Notes under the pieces: generated by a model | Databases searched by the model: none | Seen by the model: only the letters and a program-made list of their open reading frames with translations | What the model was told of the DNA's origin: nothing | Made by a program: the position numbers and the translations under genes | NCBI GenBank assembly: GCA_965221545.1 | Contig: OZ244901.1 | Location: forward strand, 3,906,001-3,970,000 | DNA: 64,000 bases | Source: JAJEFO01 sp022819605 | Lineage (GTDB): Bacteria > Pseudomonadota > Alphaproteobacteria > Rhodobacterales > Rhodobacteraceae | Reading direction: 5' to 3' | In this document: in pieces, positions 1-9,219 of the stretch | How the letters are laid out: each line of letters begins with the position of its first letter | Position numbering within the stretch: the stretch's first letter is position 1

Positions 1-266
1 GCATTGGAAGAGTCGCTTGCAGACACGCCTGATCAGGCACGAAGCAGGGCGATTCCAATCGCGTGTGGTCAGGTTGTGCGAGGGGAACCCGGCTTCGGCC
101 GGCGTCACCGGGGAAGCCTCGGCGACCGCGCGAGCGGCGTAAGCCGCATTGTCTTCCTTCACGTGAGCGGGCGGTGCCTATCGCCCGTTCCGCCTGTAAC
201 GCAACAGCAAGAGAGGCGCGCTTGTCTCCCCAACCTGAACGCCGGGGTTTCCAGCGCGAAAATCAG
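1..266. other. Upstream region of the sugar transporter operon, no gene seen
   Basis: The first 266 bases hold open frames with no recognisable protein character. They end at the binding-protein start at 267, so the promoter of the sugar transporter operon should lie here, but I cannot place it with confidence. The end of a gene further upstream may be cut off by the window edge. Confidence 0.4.
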
Positions 267-1229
267 ATGAAAATCAAGTCAAAACTGGGTTTGGCGATCG
301 GTGCCATGGCCATGGCCGGATCCATGACCACGGCAACTTTTGCCGCGGACATCAGCATGGCCTTCATCGTCAAGGACATGAACAATCCTTACTACTGGCG
401 CATGGGCGACGGGGCCAAGCGCGCAGCTGCGGAGCTTGGCATCGAACTGTCCTATGTCTCGGCCGAGTTCAACGGCGACATCGAAGGCCAGATCGCGGTG
501 GTCGAAACCGAAATCATTAAGGGTCACGACGCGATCGTTCTGGTCCCGATGAACGGTACCGCACTGATCCCCAAAGTGCTGGAGGCCAACGCCGCCGGGA
601 TACCCGTGATCACCGCCGACACGCGGGTTGATGACGGCCCGGCCAAGGTCGAGACCTTTGTGGGTCTGGATGAGCAGACCTCGTTTGCCGGCATGGCACA
701 ATGGGTCGTCGATCAGCTGGGCGGCAAAGGCCAGGTCGCAATTCTCGAAGGTTTTCGCGGCAGCTCGACCGCCGAGCTTCGGCTGAACGGCATGATGGAT
801 GTGTTCAATGCCAATGACGGCATCGTGGTGGTGGCATCGATTGCCGCCGATTGGGACCAAGAGAAGGGCCTGAAAGCGGCAGAAGACATCCTTCAGTCGC
901 ACCCCGACGTTAACGCGATTATCGGTTCCAATGACTTGATGGCGCTGGGTGCGGTTCAGGCCGTCAAGGGCGCAGGCAAGCTGGATGACATCATCGTGGT
1001 CGGCGATGACGCAATCCCGTCAGCACTGGCTGCCCTCAGGTCCGGTGAACTGAACGCGACCATCGACGGCAACACCGACCTGGTGGGCTACGAGGCAGTG
1101 ATGGCCGCGTATCGTCATGTAACAACGGGCGAAGAGCTGGACGACTGGATCGTTGTCGAATCCTCGATTATGGTGGCCGAGGACGTGACTGACGAATACC
1201 TTGCCGGTCGCGGCATCGAACTGGAATAA
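267..1229 (+). CDS. Sugar ABC transporter periplasmic binding protein (RbsB/FrcB-like)
   Basis: Soluble receptor of a CUT2 sugar importer in the periplasm. It is 320 residues long. A signal peptide (basic MKIKSK, hydrophobic stretch, cleavage near AFA at about residue 26) leads into a type I periplasmic-binding fold of the RbsB family, seen in the segments FIVKDMNNPYYWRMGDG, GSNDLMALGAVQAVKGAG and VVGDDA. I chose the ATG at 267 because it begins the signal peptide; an upstream extension to 63 has no protein character. ATPase, permease and a Gfo/Idh dehydrogenase follow. The sugar cannot be read from sequence; fructose- or ribose-type, or a sugar acid or polyol, are all possible given the dehydrogenase. 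Confidence 0.9.
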   Translation: MKIKSKLGLAIGAMAMAGSMTTATFAADISMAFIVKDMNNPYYWRMGDGAKRAAAELGIELSYVSAEFNGDIEGQIAVVETEIIKGHDAIVLVPMNGTALIPKVLEANAAGIPVITADTRVDDGPAKVETFVGLDEQTSFAGMAQWVVDQLGGKGQVAILEGFRGSSTAELRLNGMMDVFNANDGIVVVASIAADWDQEKGLKAAEDILQSHPDVNAIIGSNDLMALGAVQAVKGAGKLDDIIVVGDDAIPSALAALRSGELNATIDGNTDLVGYEAVMAAYRHVTTGEELDDWIVVESSIMVAEDVTDEYLAGRGIELE

Positions 1230-1260
1230 TCCAGTCAGCCGATCGGACGGCCAATGCCGA

Positions 1261-1294
1261 GAGATGGCCGGGTCGCGCCCGGCCATCTCGTTTT
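1261..1294 (+). terminator. Intercistronic stem-loop after the binding-protein gene
   Basis: A perfect 12-bp stem (GAGATGGCCGGG at 1261–1272 with its complement at 1278–1289) closes a TCGCG loop and is followed by GTTTT. It lies 31 bases after the binding-protein stop and before the ATPase start. Such structures commonly act as partial terminators and 3'-end protectors, giving more binding protein than membrane components. Confidence 0.75.
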
Positions 1295-1308
1295 GAACAG
1301 GGAATTGA

Positions 1309-2079
1309 ATGATGCCGGACCCTACTCCGCTGGTCGAAATGCGGCACATTTCAAAACACTTTGGCGGCATACAGGCGCTGACCGACGCGCAGCTTGAGCT
1401 ATATCCGGGCGAGGTTCTCGGCGTTCTGGGACACAACGGTGCCGGGAAGTCCACGCTGATCAAGATCCTTGCGGGAGCCGAAACGGCCAACGCGGGCGCA
1501 ATCTTTGTCGAGGGGCACGAGGCGCACATCAATGACCCGAACGATGCTCGCGCCTATGGCATCGAGACGATCTATCAGGAACTGGCGCTCTGCGGCAATT
1601 TGAACGCCCCGGCAAACCTCTACATGGGGCGCGAACTGCACAAGTGGGGCTTTCTTCGCAAGAATGCGATGAAAGCCGAAGCGACAAAGGCGCTCAGCCG
1701 CCTGAACATCCGCATCCAGTCGCTCGACGTCGAGGTCGAAAGCATGTCGGGCGGTCAGCGTCAGGCGATCTCGATCAGCCGCGCGGTGCATTTCGACACC
1801 AAGATCCTGATCATGGACGAACCGACCGCGGCCCTCGGCATGGAAGAAAGCAGAATGGTCATGGAATTGACCGTGGAGCTGAAGAAGCAGGGCATCGGAA
1901 TCATTTGGATCAGCCATGACATTCACGAGGTCTTCAATTTCACTGACCGGATCACGATCCTGCACGGCGGGAAAAACGTGGTGACCGCCCCGACGAAGGA
2001 ATTCTCCCAAGACGAAATCGTGTCGATGATCATTTCCGGTCTTGCCGTGGAGCGCGGCACGTCCGCGGCAGGGGACTGA
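1309..2079 (+). CDS. Sugar ABC transporter ATP-binding protein, single-domain (FrcA-like)
   Basis: ATPase of the CUT2 importer, 256 residues. Walker A is GHNGAGKST at residues 41–49, the signature SGGQ is near 147–150, Walker B is ILIMDE near 166–171, and the H-loop reads WISHD. Most CUT2 ATPases (RbsA, MglA) are about 500 residues with two ATPase halves. This one has a single half, as in rhizobial FrcA, so it should work as a homodimer. An AGGGA sequence at 1299–1303 supports the ATG at 1309 or the adjacent in-frame ATG at 1312. Three bases separate its stop from the permease start. Confidence 0.9.
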   Translation: MMPDPTPLVEMRHISKHFGGIQALTDAQLELYPGEVLGVLGHNGAGKSTLIKILAGAETANAGAIFVEGHEAHINDPNDARAYGIETIYQELALCGNLNAPANLYMGRELHKWGFLRKNAMKAEATKALSRLNIRIQSLDVEVESMSGGQRQAISISRAVHFDTKILIMDEPTAALGMEESRMVMELTVELKKQGIGIIWISHDIHEVFNFTDRITILHGGKNVVTAPTKEFSQDEIVSMIISGLAVERGTSAAGD

Positions 2080-2082
2080 GAG

Positions 2083-3018
2083 ATGCATGTTCCAGGGATC
2101 AGGTCCCAGCCGCTCGTCTGGATCCTTCTGGTCGCCATCTTGCTGGCCATCGTCCTTTCGTTCCTGTCGCCATTCTTCATGACAGTCGGCAACATGACCA
2201 ACCTGTCCAAGCAGGTGTCGATCGTTGCTATCCTTGCCGCCGGCCAGGCGGTGGTCATCATCTCGGGCGGCATCGACCTTTCAGTAGGGTCCATTCTGGC
2301 CCTGTCTGCGGTCGTGATCGGGGCGCTGATACAAGTTGACGTTGACCCGCTTTTCGCCACCCTGGCCGGCTTGGCGACCGGGACGCTCGCCGGCCTCGTA
2401 AACGGCTTTGTCATCACGCGCGGCAATATCCCGCCCTTCATCGCGACCCTCGGAATGCTGGGGATTGCGCGCGGCCTGGCGTTGGTCATCACCAAGGGGG
2501 TGTCCTACCAGGTGCTGGTGCCGTTTTTCCTTTACATCGGCAACGCAAAGTTCCTCGGGCTTCCGATCCCGCTGTACTTCGTTGTCGTCACCTTCCTGGT
2601 CGTCTCCGTGATGCTGCACATGACCGTTTTCGGCCGCCACGTCTACGCGATTGGGGGCGACGAGCGGGTCGCGCGGCTGGAGGGCATTCCGGTCGACCGG
2701 CAGAAGGTCAAGATCTACATGCTGAGCGGATTTCTGGCCGCCCTCGCTGCCGTGGTCATGACTGGGCGCCTTGCAGCAACACCGCCAAGTGTTGCGCAAG
2801 GCATCGAACTGCAAGCCATTGCAGCCGTGATCATCGGCGGTGTCAGCTTTGTCGGCGGACGCGGCATTGTCCTGACAGCGCTGATCGGGGCGCTGATCAT
2901 GGCCATGATCACCAACGGACTGAACATTCTCGGGATTTCTTCGTTCTACCAGCAGGTGCTGATCGGCGTCGTCATCATCGTCGCCGTCTGGATCGACAAC
3001 CTGAAGTCGCGAAAGTAG
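2083..3018 (+). CDS. Sugar ABC transporter permease (RbsC/FrcC-like)
   Basis: Inner-membrane channel of the CUT2 importer, 311 residues, mostly hydrophobic helices (about eight to ten). The BPD_transp_2 family character shows in GGIDLSVGSILALSAVV near residues 64–80 and in VAQGIELQAIAAVIIGGVSF in the second half. It starts three bases after the ATPase stop. The family works with the preceding ATPase and binding protein. Confidence 0.9.
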   Translation: MHVPGIRSQPLVWILLVAILLAIVLSFLSPFFMTVGNMTNLSKQVSIVAILAAGQAVVIISGGIDLSVGSILALSAVVIGALIQVDVDPLFATLAGLATGTLAGLVNGFVITRGNIPPFIATLGMLGIARGLALVITKGVSYQVLVPFFLYIGNAKFLGLPIPLYFVVVTFLVVSVMLHMTVFGRHVYAIGGDERVARLEGIPVDRQKVKIYMLSGFLAALAAVVMTGRLAATPPSVAQGIELQAIAAVIIGGVSFVGGRGIVLTALIGALIMAMITNGLNILGISSFYQQVLIGVVIIVAVWIDNLKSRK

Positions 3019-3025
3019 GCGGGCA

Positions 3026-4150
3026 GTGAGGATCGAAGGCAAACCTGCCGTCGGCATTGGCCTGATCGGATCCGGCTTCATGGGCCGTTGCCATGCCAAC
3101 GCGTTTGGCGCTGTCGCAGGAATCTTCGATCTGCCCGCCGATCCAGTCAAGTCCATCCTGGCGGACGCGACCGACGAAATTGCGGCGGCGGCGGCGGCGG
3201 CGCTGGGATTTTCGCGGGCGACATCGGATTGGCAGGCGATGGTGCAGGACGATTCGGTCGACATAGTCGCAATTGCCGCCCCAAACGTCTTGCACGAGCC
3301 CATGGCGATGGCCGCCATCGCCGCCGGCAAGACGGTCTATTGCGAAAAGCCCCTGTCGACGACCGCAAGGTCGGCACTGAAAATGACGAAGGCCGCCGAG
3401 GCTGCCGGGGTCGTCACCTCCGTCGGCTTCAACTTCCTGCGCAACCCGATGATCGGGCTCGCACAACAGATGATCTCCTCCGACGAGATCGGCGAGATAA
3501 CCGGCTTTCGCGGTCGCCATGCAGAAAACTACATGGCCAGCCCGGACGCGCCTCATTCCTTCCGCACCGATCCTCAGGGCGGCGGCGCGCTGTCTGACAT
3601 TGGCAGCCACATCCTGTCTCTGGCCCGGCATCTCTTGGGCCCGGTCGCCGAAGTGAACGGTCACGCTCGGACCATATTCCCCGACAGGCCCGTCGCTGCG
3701 GGATCCGCTGAGCGCCGCCCGGTTTTGGTAGACGACATGACCCATGCGCTCCTGCGCTTCGCCAGCGGAGTCTCGGGCAGCATTGAAGCGAATTGGGCGG
3801 CGACGGGGCGCACGATGGAATTGTCCTTCGAGGTCACAGGCACGAAAGGCGCCATCGCATTCACCCAGGAACGCATGAACGAACTGCTGCTTTATTCGGG
3901 CTCCGGCCAAAAGGCAGGATACCAGCGTATCGAAGCGGGCCCTGCCCACCCTCCGTACGGCAGATTCTGTCCTGCTCCGGGCCATCATTTGGGTTTCAAT
4001 GACCTCAAGGTCATCGAGGTCGCCCAGCTTGTCGAGGCTCATGCCGGGCAAGGATCCTGCATGCCCGATTTCCGCGAAGCCTACGAGGTGCAGAAGACCG
4101 TCGAGGCCATTCAATCATCCGCTCAATCCCGGGAGTGGGTTTCGGTGTGA
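3026..4150 (+). CDS. Gfo/Idh/MocA family NAD(P)-dependent oxidoreductase
   Basis: Cytosolic dehydrogenase, 374 residues, probably acting on the sugar or polyol brought in by the preceding transporter. The N-terminal Rossmann fold begins IGLIGSGFMGRCHANAF, and the family motif EKPLS lies near residue 111. The C-terminal half is the GFO_IDH_MocA_C substrate domain (GGGALSDIGSHILSLARHLLG). It starts with GTG at 3026, seven bases after the permease stop, with an AGGCGGG stretch upstream. Family members oxidise many sugars, so the substrate is not assigned. Confidence 0.88.
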   Translation: MRIEGKPAVGIGLIGSGFMGRCHANAFGAVAGIFDLPADPVKSILADATDEIAAAAAAALGFSRATSDWQAMVQDDSVDIVAIAAPNVLHEPMAMAAIAAGKTVYCEKPLSTTARSALKMTKAAEAAGVVTSVGFNFLRNPMIGLAQQMISSDEIGEITGFRGRHAENYMASPDAPHSFRTDPQGGGALSDIGSHILSLARHLLGPVAEVNGHARTIFPDRPVAAGSAERRPVLVDDMTHALLRFASGVSGSIEANWAATGRTMELSFEVTGTKGAIAFTQERMNELLLYSGSGQKAGYQRIEAGPAHPPYGRFCPAPGHHLGFNDLKVIEVAQLVEAHAGQGSCMPDFREAYEVQKTVEAIQSSAQSREWVSV

Positions 4151-4316
4151 ATTGCATCTGAAAAGAGCTCGGTGCACTTCCGCGTGTTCTGGCCGTGACA
4201 GGAGGTGGCGCGCGGCGAACCAAGCGATGTTTGGGCGGTCGAAAGATGGAGAAGGGCGAAAGCCAATCTGCATCCCGCGTGATGTTCCACACGAAAGTCC
4301 GATGTTCAGGGCATGT

Positions 4317-4342
4317 GCGCCCAACCGACGAAGGTTGGGCGC
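4317..4342. terminator. Bidirectional terminator-like hairpin between convergent genes
   Basis: A perfect 10-bp stem (GCGCCCAACC at 4317–4326, complement at 4333–4342) with loop GACGAA lies between the end of the plus-strand dehydrogenase operon (4150) and the end of the minus-strand lipoprotein gene (4375). Its position fits a shared terminator; there is no long T tract. Confidence 0.65.
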
Positions 4343-4374
4343 TTCCCGTGCATCAACCTTTCCTTGTAAGCACC

Positions 4375-4890
4375 TTACTCTTCGACCAACTCAGGCGGGG
4401 CTGCAGAGGTCCGAATGCCAAGACGACGGAGTCGCGCCAACTCTGCATACTGGTCAAGCGACATCTCCTCGTAGGCTCGGAAATAGACATTCACGTCGAA
4501 GAGTCTTTCCAGGAGAAGACCCTGATTGTCGCGTCGAAATTCCAGGTCGGCGACGGCAAGATCGGCACGGATGTTGCCGTCAACGCCATGCCGGGTGGCA
4601 TGGGCCAGAAAGGCGACGTCAGAGGAGCCTCGCGCCAATGCCCCAATATCGCCGCCAAGCGCCGCCGCGACATCGCTCTCCGGCGTCGGATCGGTCAGGT
4701 TCGCACGGCCCGGCGTCGGCTCAGGCAGCGCAGCAAGATCTTCGGGCATTTCGAGTGGCTTCGCCGGAATGATCCCGAATTCGTCGGGACCGCCAGCGCG
4801 ATCCCGACCAATGTTCATCAGGCTTGGTTCGCCGCCTGCGCAGGCGGCAAGTGTCGGGATCACGCAATAGAGCAGCAGCCGACGCACCAT
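4375..4890 (-). CDS. DUF3035 family lipoprotein
   Basis: Predicted lipoprotein of 171 residues. The start at 4890 gives a short signal peptide ending in a lipobox LAAC (residues 14–17, lipidated Cys17), and GGAGG sits just upstream of that ATG. The rest is hydrophilic and acidic, as in DUF3035. In Rhodobacterales this family lies next to lspA and has been linked to the outer-membrane assembly machinery; that link is family knowledge, not visible here. It lies 65 bases downstream of lspA, so the lipoprotein-processing enzyme and this lipoprotein are probably co-transcribed. Confidence 0.85.
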   Translation of the reverse strand: MVRRLLLYCVIPTLAACAGGEPSLMNIGRDRAGGPDEFGIIPAKPLEMPEDLAALPEPTPGRANLTDPTPESDVAAALGGDIGALARGSSDVAFLAHATRHGVDGNIRADLAVADLEFRRDNQGLLLERLFDVNVYFRAYEEMSLDQYAELARLRRLGIRTSAAPPELVEE

Positions 4891-4955
4891 GAAAGCCTCC
4901 GAAACCGTTTTTCGGGTTCTACTCGTGAATTCATCCGGTGGAAAGCCTGACGTGT

Positions 4956-5423
4956 TCATCGCCGCCCTGTGCGGGTGCTGAGCACGATCAGCCCGAACGC
5001 ACCAACAAAAATGGCAATGTCCGCGACGTTGAACGACCACGGGTTCCGCCAGCCGCAACACGACACGTTCAGGAAATCCGCCACTGCCCCGTAGATCAGG
5101 CGGTCAATCACGTTGCCAACGGCGCCGCCAATGACCAAGCCCGCCGACACCAGCATCGGAAGTCCGGGCCGGTCGCGCATCATCCACCAGACAATCGCGC
5201 CGCATATTGCGACCGCCAGCCCGACCAGCACCCACTTGCCGGCAAGCGGAATGCCGAAATTCACTCCCACGTTCCATGCCATCCGAAACTGCACGTAGGG
5301 CGGCAAGACATCGATCGCGCCCAGTGCCTTGAGGTTCATGGCGTGAACCACGAAATATTTCGTCAGCTGGTCGACCAAGACGGTCAGGGCCGCCGTGCGA
5401 ATGAGTGGCGAAAGAAAATGCAT
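4956..5423 (-). CDS. lspA: Lipoprotein signal peptidase (signal peptidase II)
   Basis: Inner-membrane aspartyl protease that cuts prolipoproteins before the lipidated cysteine. It is 155 residues with four hydrophobic helices, the usual size. The conserved boxes are present: NVGVNFG, GGAVGNVIDR, VADF and FNVADI, the last two holding the catalytic aspartates (about D116 and D135). Its ATG shares one base with the purH stop (TGATG), so translation is coupled to purH. Confidence 0.96.
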   Translation of the reverse strand: MHFLSPLIRTAALTVLVDQLTKYFVVHAMNLKALGAIDVLPPYVQFRMAWNVGVNFGIPLAGKWVLVGLAVAICGAIVWWMMRDRPGLPMLVSAGLVIGGAVGNVIDRLIYGAVADFLNVSCCGWRNPWSFNVADIAIFVGAFGLIVLSTRTGRR

Positions 5424-7012
5424 CAGTGCCGGAAATTCCTCATCCCTGAAAACACCATCGCAATCCCGGCCGCATCGGCAGCCTCGATCACTGCACTGTC
5501 CCGCTTGGATCCGCCTGGCTGAATCACGGCCTTCGCGCCGACATCGGCAGCGGCAAGAAGGCCGTCCGGAAACGGAAAGAACGCGTCTGACGCCACGACC
5601 GAACCCTTGGCCATCGATTCCGTGAGGCCGAGATCACGAGCCATGCGACCCGCTTTCAGCGCCGCGATCGTCGAACTGTCGACCCGGCTCATCTGGCCTG
5701 CCCCGATTCCGACCGTGCCAAGATCGCGGGCATAGACGATCGCATTGGACTTCACGTGCTTGGCGACGCGCCAGGCAAAAAGCAGATCGTCAATCTGTCC
5801 CTGCGTCGGCACAACCCGAGTCACGACTTTCAGGTCCTCTGCTGCGCAGGCACCGTTGTCCTCATCCTGAACCAGCCAGCCGCCCGAGACCTGCCGAACG
5901 GAAACTCGGGATGCGGATGGACCGGGCAGCCCGCCGGTCGTCAGCAAGCGCAGGTTGCGCTTGGCGGCAAGGATGTCCTTGGCATCATCCGTTGCCCTCG
6001 GCGCTATCACGACTTCGGCAAACATGTCGGCAATCGCATGCGCGGCATCCCCGTCAAGCGTCCCGTTAATGGCCACGATGCCGCCAAAGGCGCTTGTTCG
6101 GTCGCAGTCGAACGCACGACCGAATGCCTCTGCGCAACTTGCCCCGTGCGCCACGCCACAGGGATTCGCGTGCTTTATGATGGCGGCCGCGAGCCCGTCG
6201 GCCGGATTGAACTCGGAGACCAGCCGAAAGGCGGCATCGGCATCATTGATGTTGTTGTAGGAGAGTTCGCCACCCTGATGCTGCACTGCTGTCGCAATCC
6301 CCGGGACATCCGAGCCGTCCTTGTAAAAGGCTGCAGCCTGGTGAGGATTCTCCCCGTAGCGAAGCTGCTGTGCCAACGTGCCCGCAAAGACCCGACGGCG
6401 CGGTGCCTTCTCGCCAAGGATGCCGGTCATCCAGGCCGAAATCGCGGCATCATATGCAGCGGTCCTCGAAAGAGCCGTCAGCGCCAGACGCCTGCGAAAG
6501 TCCAGGGAGGTCTGGCCGTCATTGGCTTGCAGTTCATCCAGAACGTCCTGGTAGTCGGCGGCATCCACCACCACGCTCACGAAGTTGTGGTTCTTTGCGG
6601 CAGACCGGATCATCGCGGGTCCGCCAATGTCGATGCGCTCTATCGTCGTGTCATGATCGTCCCCGCTCGCGACGCTGGCTTCGAACGGGTAGAGATTCAC
6701 CACCAGCAGGTCAATCATTTCGATCCCGTGCTCCGCCGCTGCGTTCAGATGCCCTTCATCGCTCCGCAACGCCAGGAGCCCGCCATGCACCGCAGGGTGG
6801 AGCGTCTTGACCCTGCCATCCATCATCTCGGGGAATCCGGTGACTTCTGAGACATCGGTCACTGCCAGTCCGGATTCACGGAGCGTCGCTGCGGTGCCAC
6901 CGGTGGAAATCAACTCGACGCCCCGGCTCGAAAGCGCGGTGGCGAATTCGACGAGACCCGCCTTGTCAGATACGGACAGCAATGCGCGACGCACCGCATG
7001 CAAGTCTGTCAT
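5423..7012 (-). CDS. purH: Bifunctional AICAR formyltransferase / IMP cyclohydrolase
   Basis: Catalyses the last two steps of purine synthesis, AICAR to FAICAR to IMP. It is 529 residues, the usual length. The N-terminal IMP cyclohydrolase (MGS-like) domain has STGGTAATLRESG and GRVKTLHPAVHGGLL. The C-terminal transformylase has RYGENPHQ and IKHANPCGVA, holding the catalytic Lys–His pair. It lies downstream of the heparinase-like gene and overlaps lspA by one base, the order found in Rhodobacterales. Confidence 0.97.
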   Translation of the reverse strand: MTDLHAVRRALLSVSDKAGLVEFATALSSRGVELISTGGTAATLRESGLAVTDVSEVTGFPEMMDGRVKTLHPAVHGGLLALRSDEGHLNAAAEHGIEMIDLLVVNLYPFEASVASGDDHDTTIERIDIGGPAMIRSAAKNHNFVSVVVDAADYQDVLDELQANDGQTSLDFRRRLALTALSRTAAYDAAISAWMTGILGEKAPRRRVFAGTLAQQLRYGENPHQAAAFYKDGSDVPGIATAVQHQGGELSYNNINDADAAFRLVSEFNPADGLAAAIIKHANPCGVAHGASCAEAFGRAFDCDRTSAFGGIVAINGTLDGDAAHAIADMFAEVVIAPRATDDAKDILAAKRNLRLLTTGGLPGPSASRVSVRQVSGGWLVQDEDNGACAAEDLKVVTRVVPTQGQIDDLLFAWRVAKHVKSNAIVYARDLGTVGIGAGQMSRVDSSTIAALKAGRMARDLGLTESMAKGSVVASDAFFPFPDGLLAAADVGAKAVIQPGGSKRDSAVIEAADAAGIAMVFSGMRNFRH

Positions 7013-7031
7013 GCCTGCGCAATCCTCTCGT

Positions 7032-8735
7032 TCATTCCGACGCCAGTTCTTCCCCGGGGATTACCCGATCGCTTCGCCTAGCCTTTGCAATGATCCAGCT
7101 GACGCGTGTCGAATACTCCATGGCGAAGCCGGAGAGAACAACTTGATTTGTCGAACGCGGCGACGTCGACGCGCTCTCCAGAAAGACGCTTGGCTCAAGC
7201 GTAAGCTGCACATCGCCTGGGCAACGGAGAATCCAGATCTCTCCGTTCTGCAGCAACATGGAAGCGTCGCGACCTTCCGCGCCCATCTCCACTTCGACGT
7301 CCGGATGCAAATGGAACCGTATGTTGAATGGCACGCCGGCAAGTCGCTCTGCGCTGAGCAATGCGTCGAACCGCTTCTGTCCGTCCCCGGACGTTGCGAA
7401 CAGTACATCTTCGCCCGTGAGCATGCCGCCCTCCGGATCGACATGAAGCGTACGCCAATGATTGAGGCCGCACCGGCCCCGGTAGCCATCGTGACCGGCA
7501 ACAATGCACGTGCCGTCATCATAGTCGTTCCGTTCCAGGGTAACGTTGGCCGGCGCGCGCACGGTCCTTTCCGCGCCTTCGCCAAGGACGCCGCTGGCAG
7601 CGCCGAAACGAGACGAAGAATAGCCCTCGACGTCCAAGGTCGAGTGCGAGGACGTTGTCCTGGCAACCATTCGCCATTTCCTGCCAAAGGCCTTCCCCGA
7701 ACCGCAGTTAACGATCAGAGGATGCATGCCACACGTCAACTCGAAGGCAAGCGTCGATGCATGCGCATTGGCCGATGCTGCCGGCGGCGCGATATCAACG
7801 ATCATCGTTGTGCGGCCGTGGGCCACCCTCGCGTAGCCCATGGCCAGTTGCTGCCTCGGCACGCGTCTGACGGCGGCATTGGCCAGGGCCCAGTCAAGCT
7901 TGCCGATGGTTCCGCGACCTCCGCCATGGAATCGCGCCAGGCTGCCATCCACGTGACGCAGCGACCGCAAGACTGGTGCCATCGCCGAGACGGCCGCCCT
8001 GTGCTCATTTTCCGGCGGCTGTCCGGCAGCCTGAAGAGCCGCGGCGGCCCAGTTGAGCAGGAAGAAGACTTCGAGAAGTTCTTCGGGATTGCGCGACGCC
8101 ATCGCCCCCTGGCTGTCAATGGAAGATCTGCACTCCCTCGCGAGCGCGCGGCTCGCCCTGCGCATGTGGCTTTCCATCCCCGACAGCGCCGCGCTTGCCT
8201 GGATCAGCCCAGCCAATGCCTCGAACCTGGGCAGACCGGGACGCGTCGCCTTCCAGCGGCGTGAGAGAAAGACCGCCTGGGCCGAGAGCGACCGGCGAAA
8301 CGCGTCGCTTTTCTCGCGCCCCTGTCCGGCGAGCAACTGGTCTGCGAGATTGATCCAGCGCAGCACGCGTCGACCCGTCAGTTCGGGCGTCCATCCGGCA
8401 CCGGAACCAAGTCTGCAGCGCCGAATCCAGTCGTGCGTCCAGTCCTGCGCAAGACGGGTCGTGTGCAGGTCGCATACTGCCGTCAGGTCATCGAGCCATT
8501 CGAACCCGTGAACTGCGGCTTCAAATTCCGCGCTCGGCATTGACAGCTCCCAGATGTCCTGCCCTGGAGCCGAAAGGGAAATTCCTGCAAACCGAAAGTC
8601 CCCCCCAGCGAGTCGGCGTCCGCGTTCGACGGAGCCCGTCACGCGAGTATCGGACATCATGGTGAAAGCCGCTGCCGGCGGCGACAAGCAGGCCCAAATC
8701 GCATGAAGGCGGTTCACCCAGCGCATGGCACGCAC
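7032..8735 (-). CDS. Heparinase II/III family protein
   Basis: About 567 residues. The C-terminal half is a heparinase II/III-like domain (GKAFGRKWRMVARTTSSHST, then VEGYSSSRFG); the N-terminal half is an alpha-helical toroid typical of polysaccharide lyases. Family members cleave uronate-containing polysaccharides, but this chromosomal copy linked to purH has no assigned substrate. I prefer the GTG at 8735 because GAGGGAG lies seven bases upstream; the ATG at 8726 is an alternative and an upstream extension to 8816 lacks support. It normally follows rsmB directly; here about 2 kb with an insertion element separates them. Confidence 0.82.
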   Translation of the reverse strand: MRAMRWVNRLHAIWACLSPPAAAFTMMSDTRVTGSVERGRRLAGGDFRFAGISLSAPGQDIWELSMPSAEFEAAVHGFEWLDDLTAVCDLHTTRLAQDWTHDWIRRCRLGSGAGWTPELTGRRVLRWINLADQLLAGQGREKSDAFRRSLSAQAVFLSRRWKATRPGLPRFEALAGLIQASAALSGMESHMRRASRALARECRSSIDSQGAMASRNPEELLEVFFLLNWAAAALQAAGQPPENEHRAAVSAMAPVLRSLRHVDGSLARFHGGGRGTIGKLDWALANAAVRRVPRQQLAMGYARVAHGRTTMIVDIAPPAASANAHASTLAFELTCGMHPLIVNCGSGKAFGRKWRMVARTTSSHSTLDVEGYSSSRFGAASGVLGEGAERTVRAPANVTLERNDYDDGTCIVAGHDGYRGRCGLNHWRTLHVDPEGGMLTGEDVLFATSGDGQKRFDALLSAERLAGVPFNIRFHLHPDVEVEMGAEGRDASMLLQNGEIWILRCPGDVQLTLEPSVFLESASTSPRSTNQVVLSGFAMEYSTRVSWIIAKARRSDRVIPGEELASE

Positions 8736-9100
8736 AAACCAACTCCCTCGTTTGCTTCGCGCATCAGAAATAGATCGAGGAGTTGCCGTGGACAAGTTGG
8801 GCTCCGGCCCAGGCAAATGAAAACCGCGCTTGAGCGCGACCTTGAGTCGGCGCGCAGCTCCGACCCGCGCAAGGGATGCCCTCCCGCAGGGACTCGATTA
8901 CAGCGCGACAATCTGGATGGCAGGTCGTATTGCCTCAAATGGGAATGTTACTCTTGGCCGCAGAGAGGGGGATTCATCAAGGTGCCGAGAGGCATGTGCG
9001 ATGGATGGCCCGCGCGGCGTGGCCATCTGAGGTGAATTGTTGCATGCGACATTTCGTGCCGAGTGCCCGTCGGGTCCGCGCCGCACGGGATCGGCCCTGT
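8736..9100. other. Spacer between the heparinase-like gene and the GNAT remnant
   Basis: About 365 bases with no supportable gene. Frames on both strands read as arginine- and proline-rich noise. It separates the heparinase-like gene from sequence acquired beside the TnpB element and should contain the promoter of the purH operon after the split from rsmB. Confidence 0.4.
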
Positions 9101-9219
9101 TCATCTCTCGCAGAACATGGCCCGAATCGTGTCGATCGTGATGAACATTCGTTCCGGCCGATCCTCCAGGCTCCGGAATCCAAGCCGCCGATAGAACTCC
9201 ATTCGGCGTGCGAAAACAT
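9101..9219 (-). pseudogene. C-terminal fragment of a GNAT-type acetyltransferase (toxin-like)
   Basis: On the minus strand one frame ending at the stop 9101–9103 reads FYRRLGFRSLEDRPERMFI, then TIDTIRAMF. This matches the C-terminal beta-strand/helix of GNAT acetyltransferases, especially the short toxin type, where the same region is FYxRxGF…P…LFLP…. About 39 codons are open and the frame ends at the boundary of the TnpB element at 9220, with no start codon or acetyl-CoA motif. I see no N-terminal half on the other side of the element. Recognition rests on a short segment. Confidence 0.45.

Noticed and set aside
5756..8264. Long plus-strand frames opposite purH and the heparinase-like gene
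   Set aside because: Cys/Arg/His-rich antisense translations of well-supported genes.
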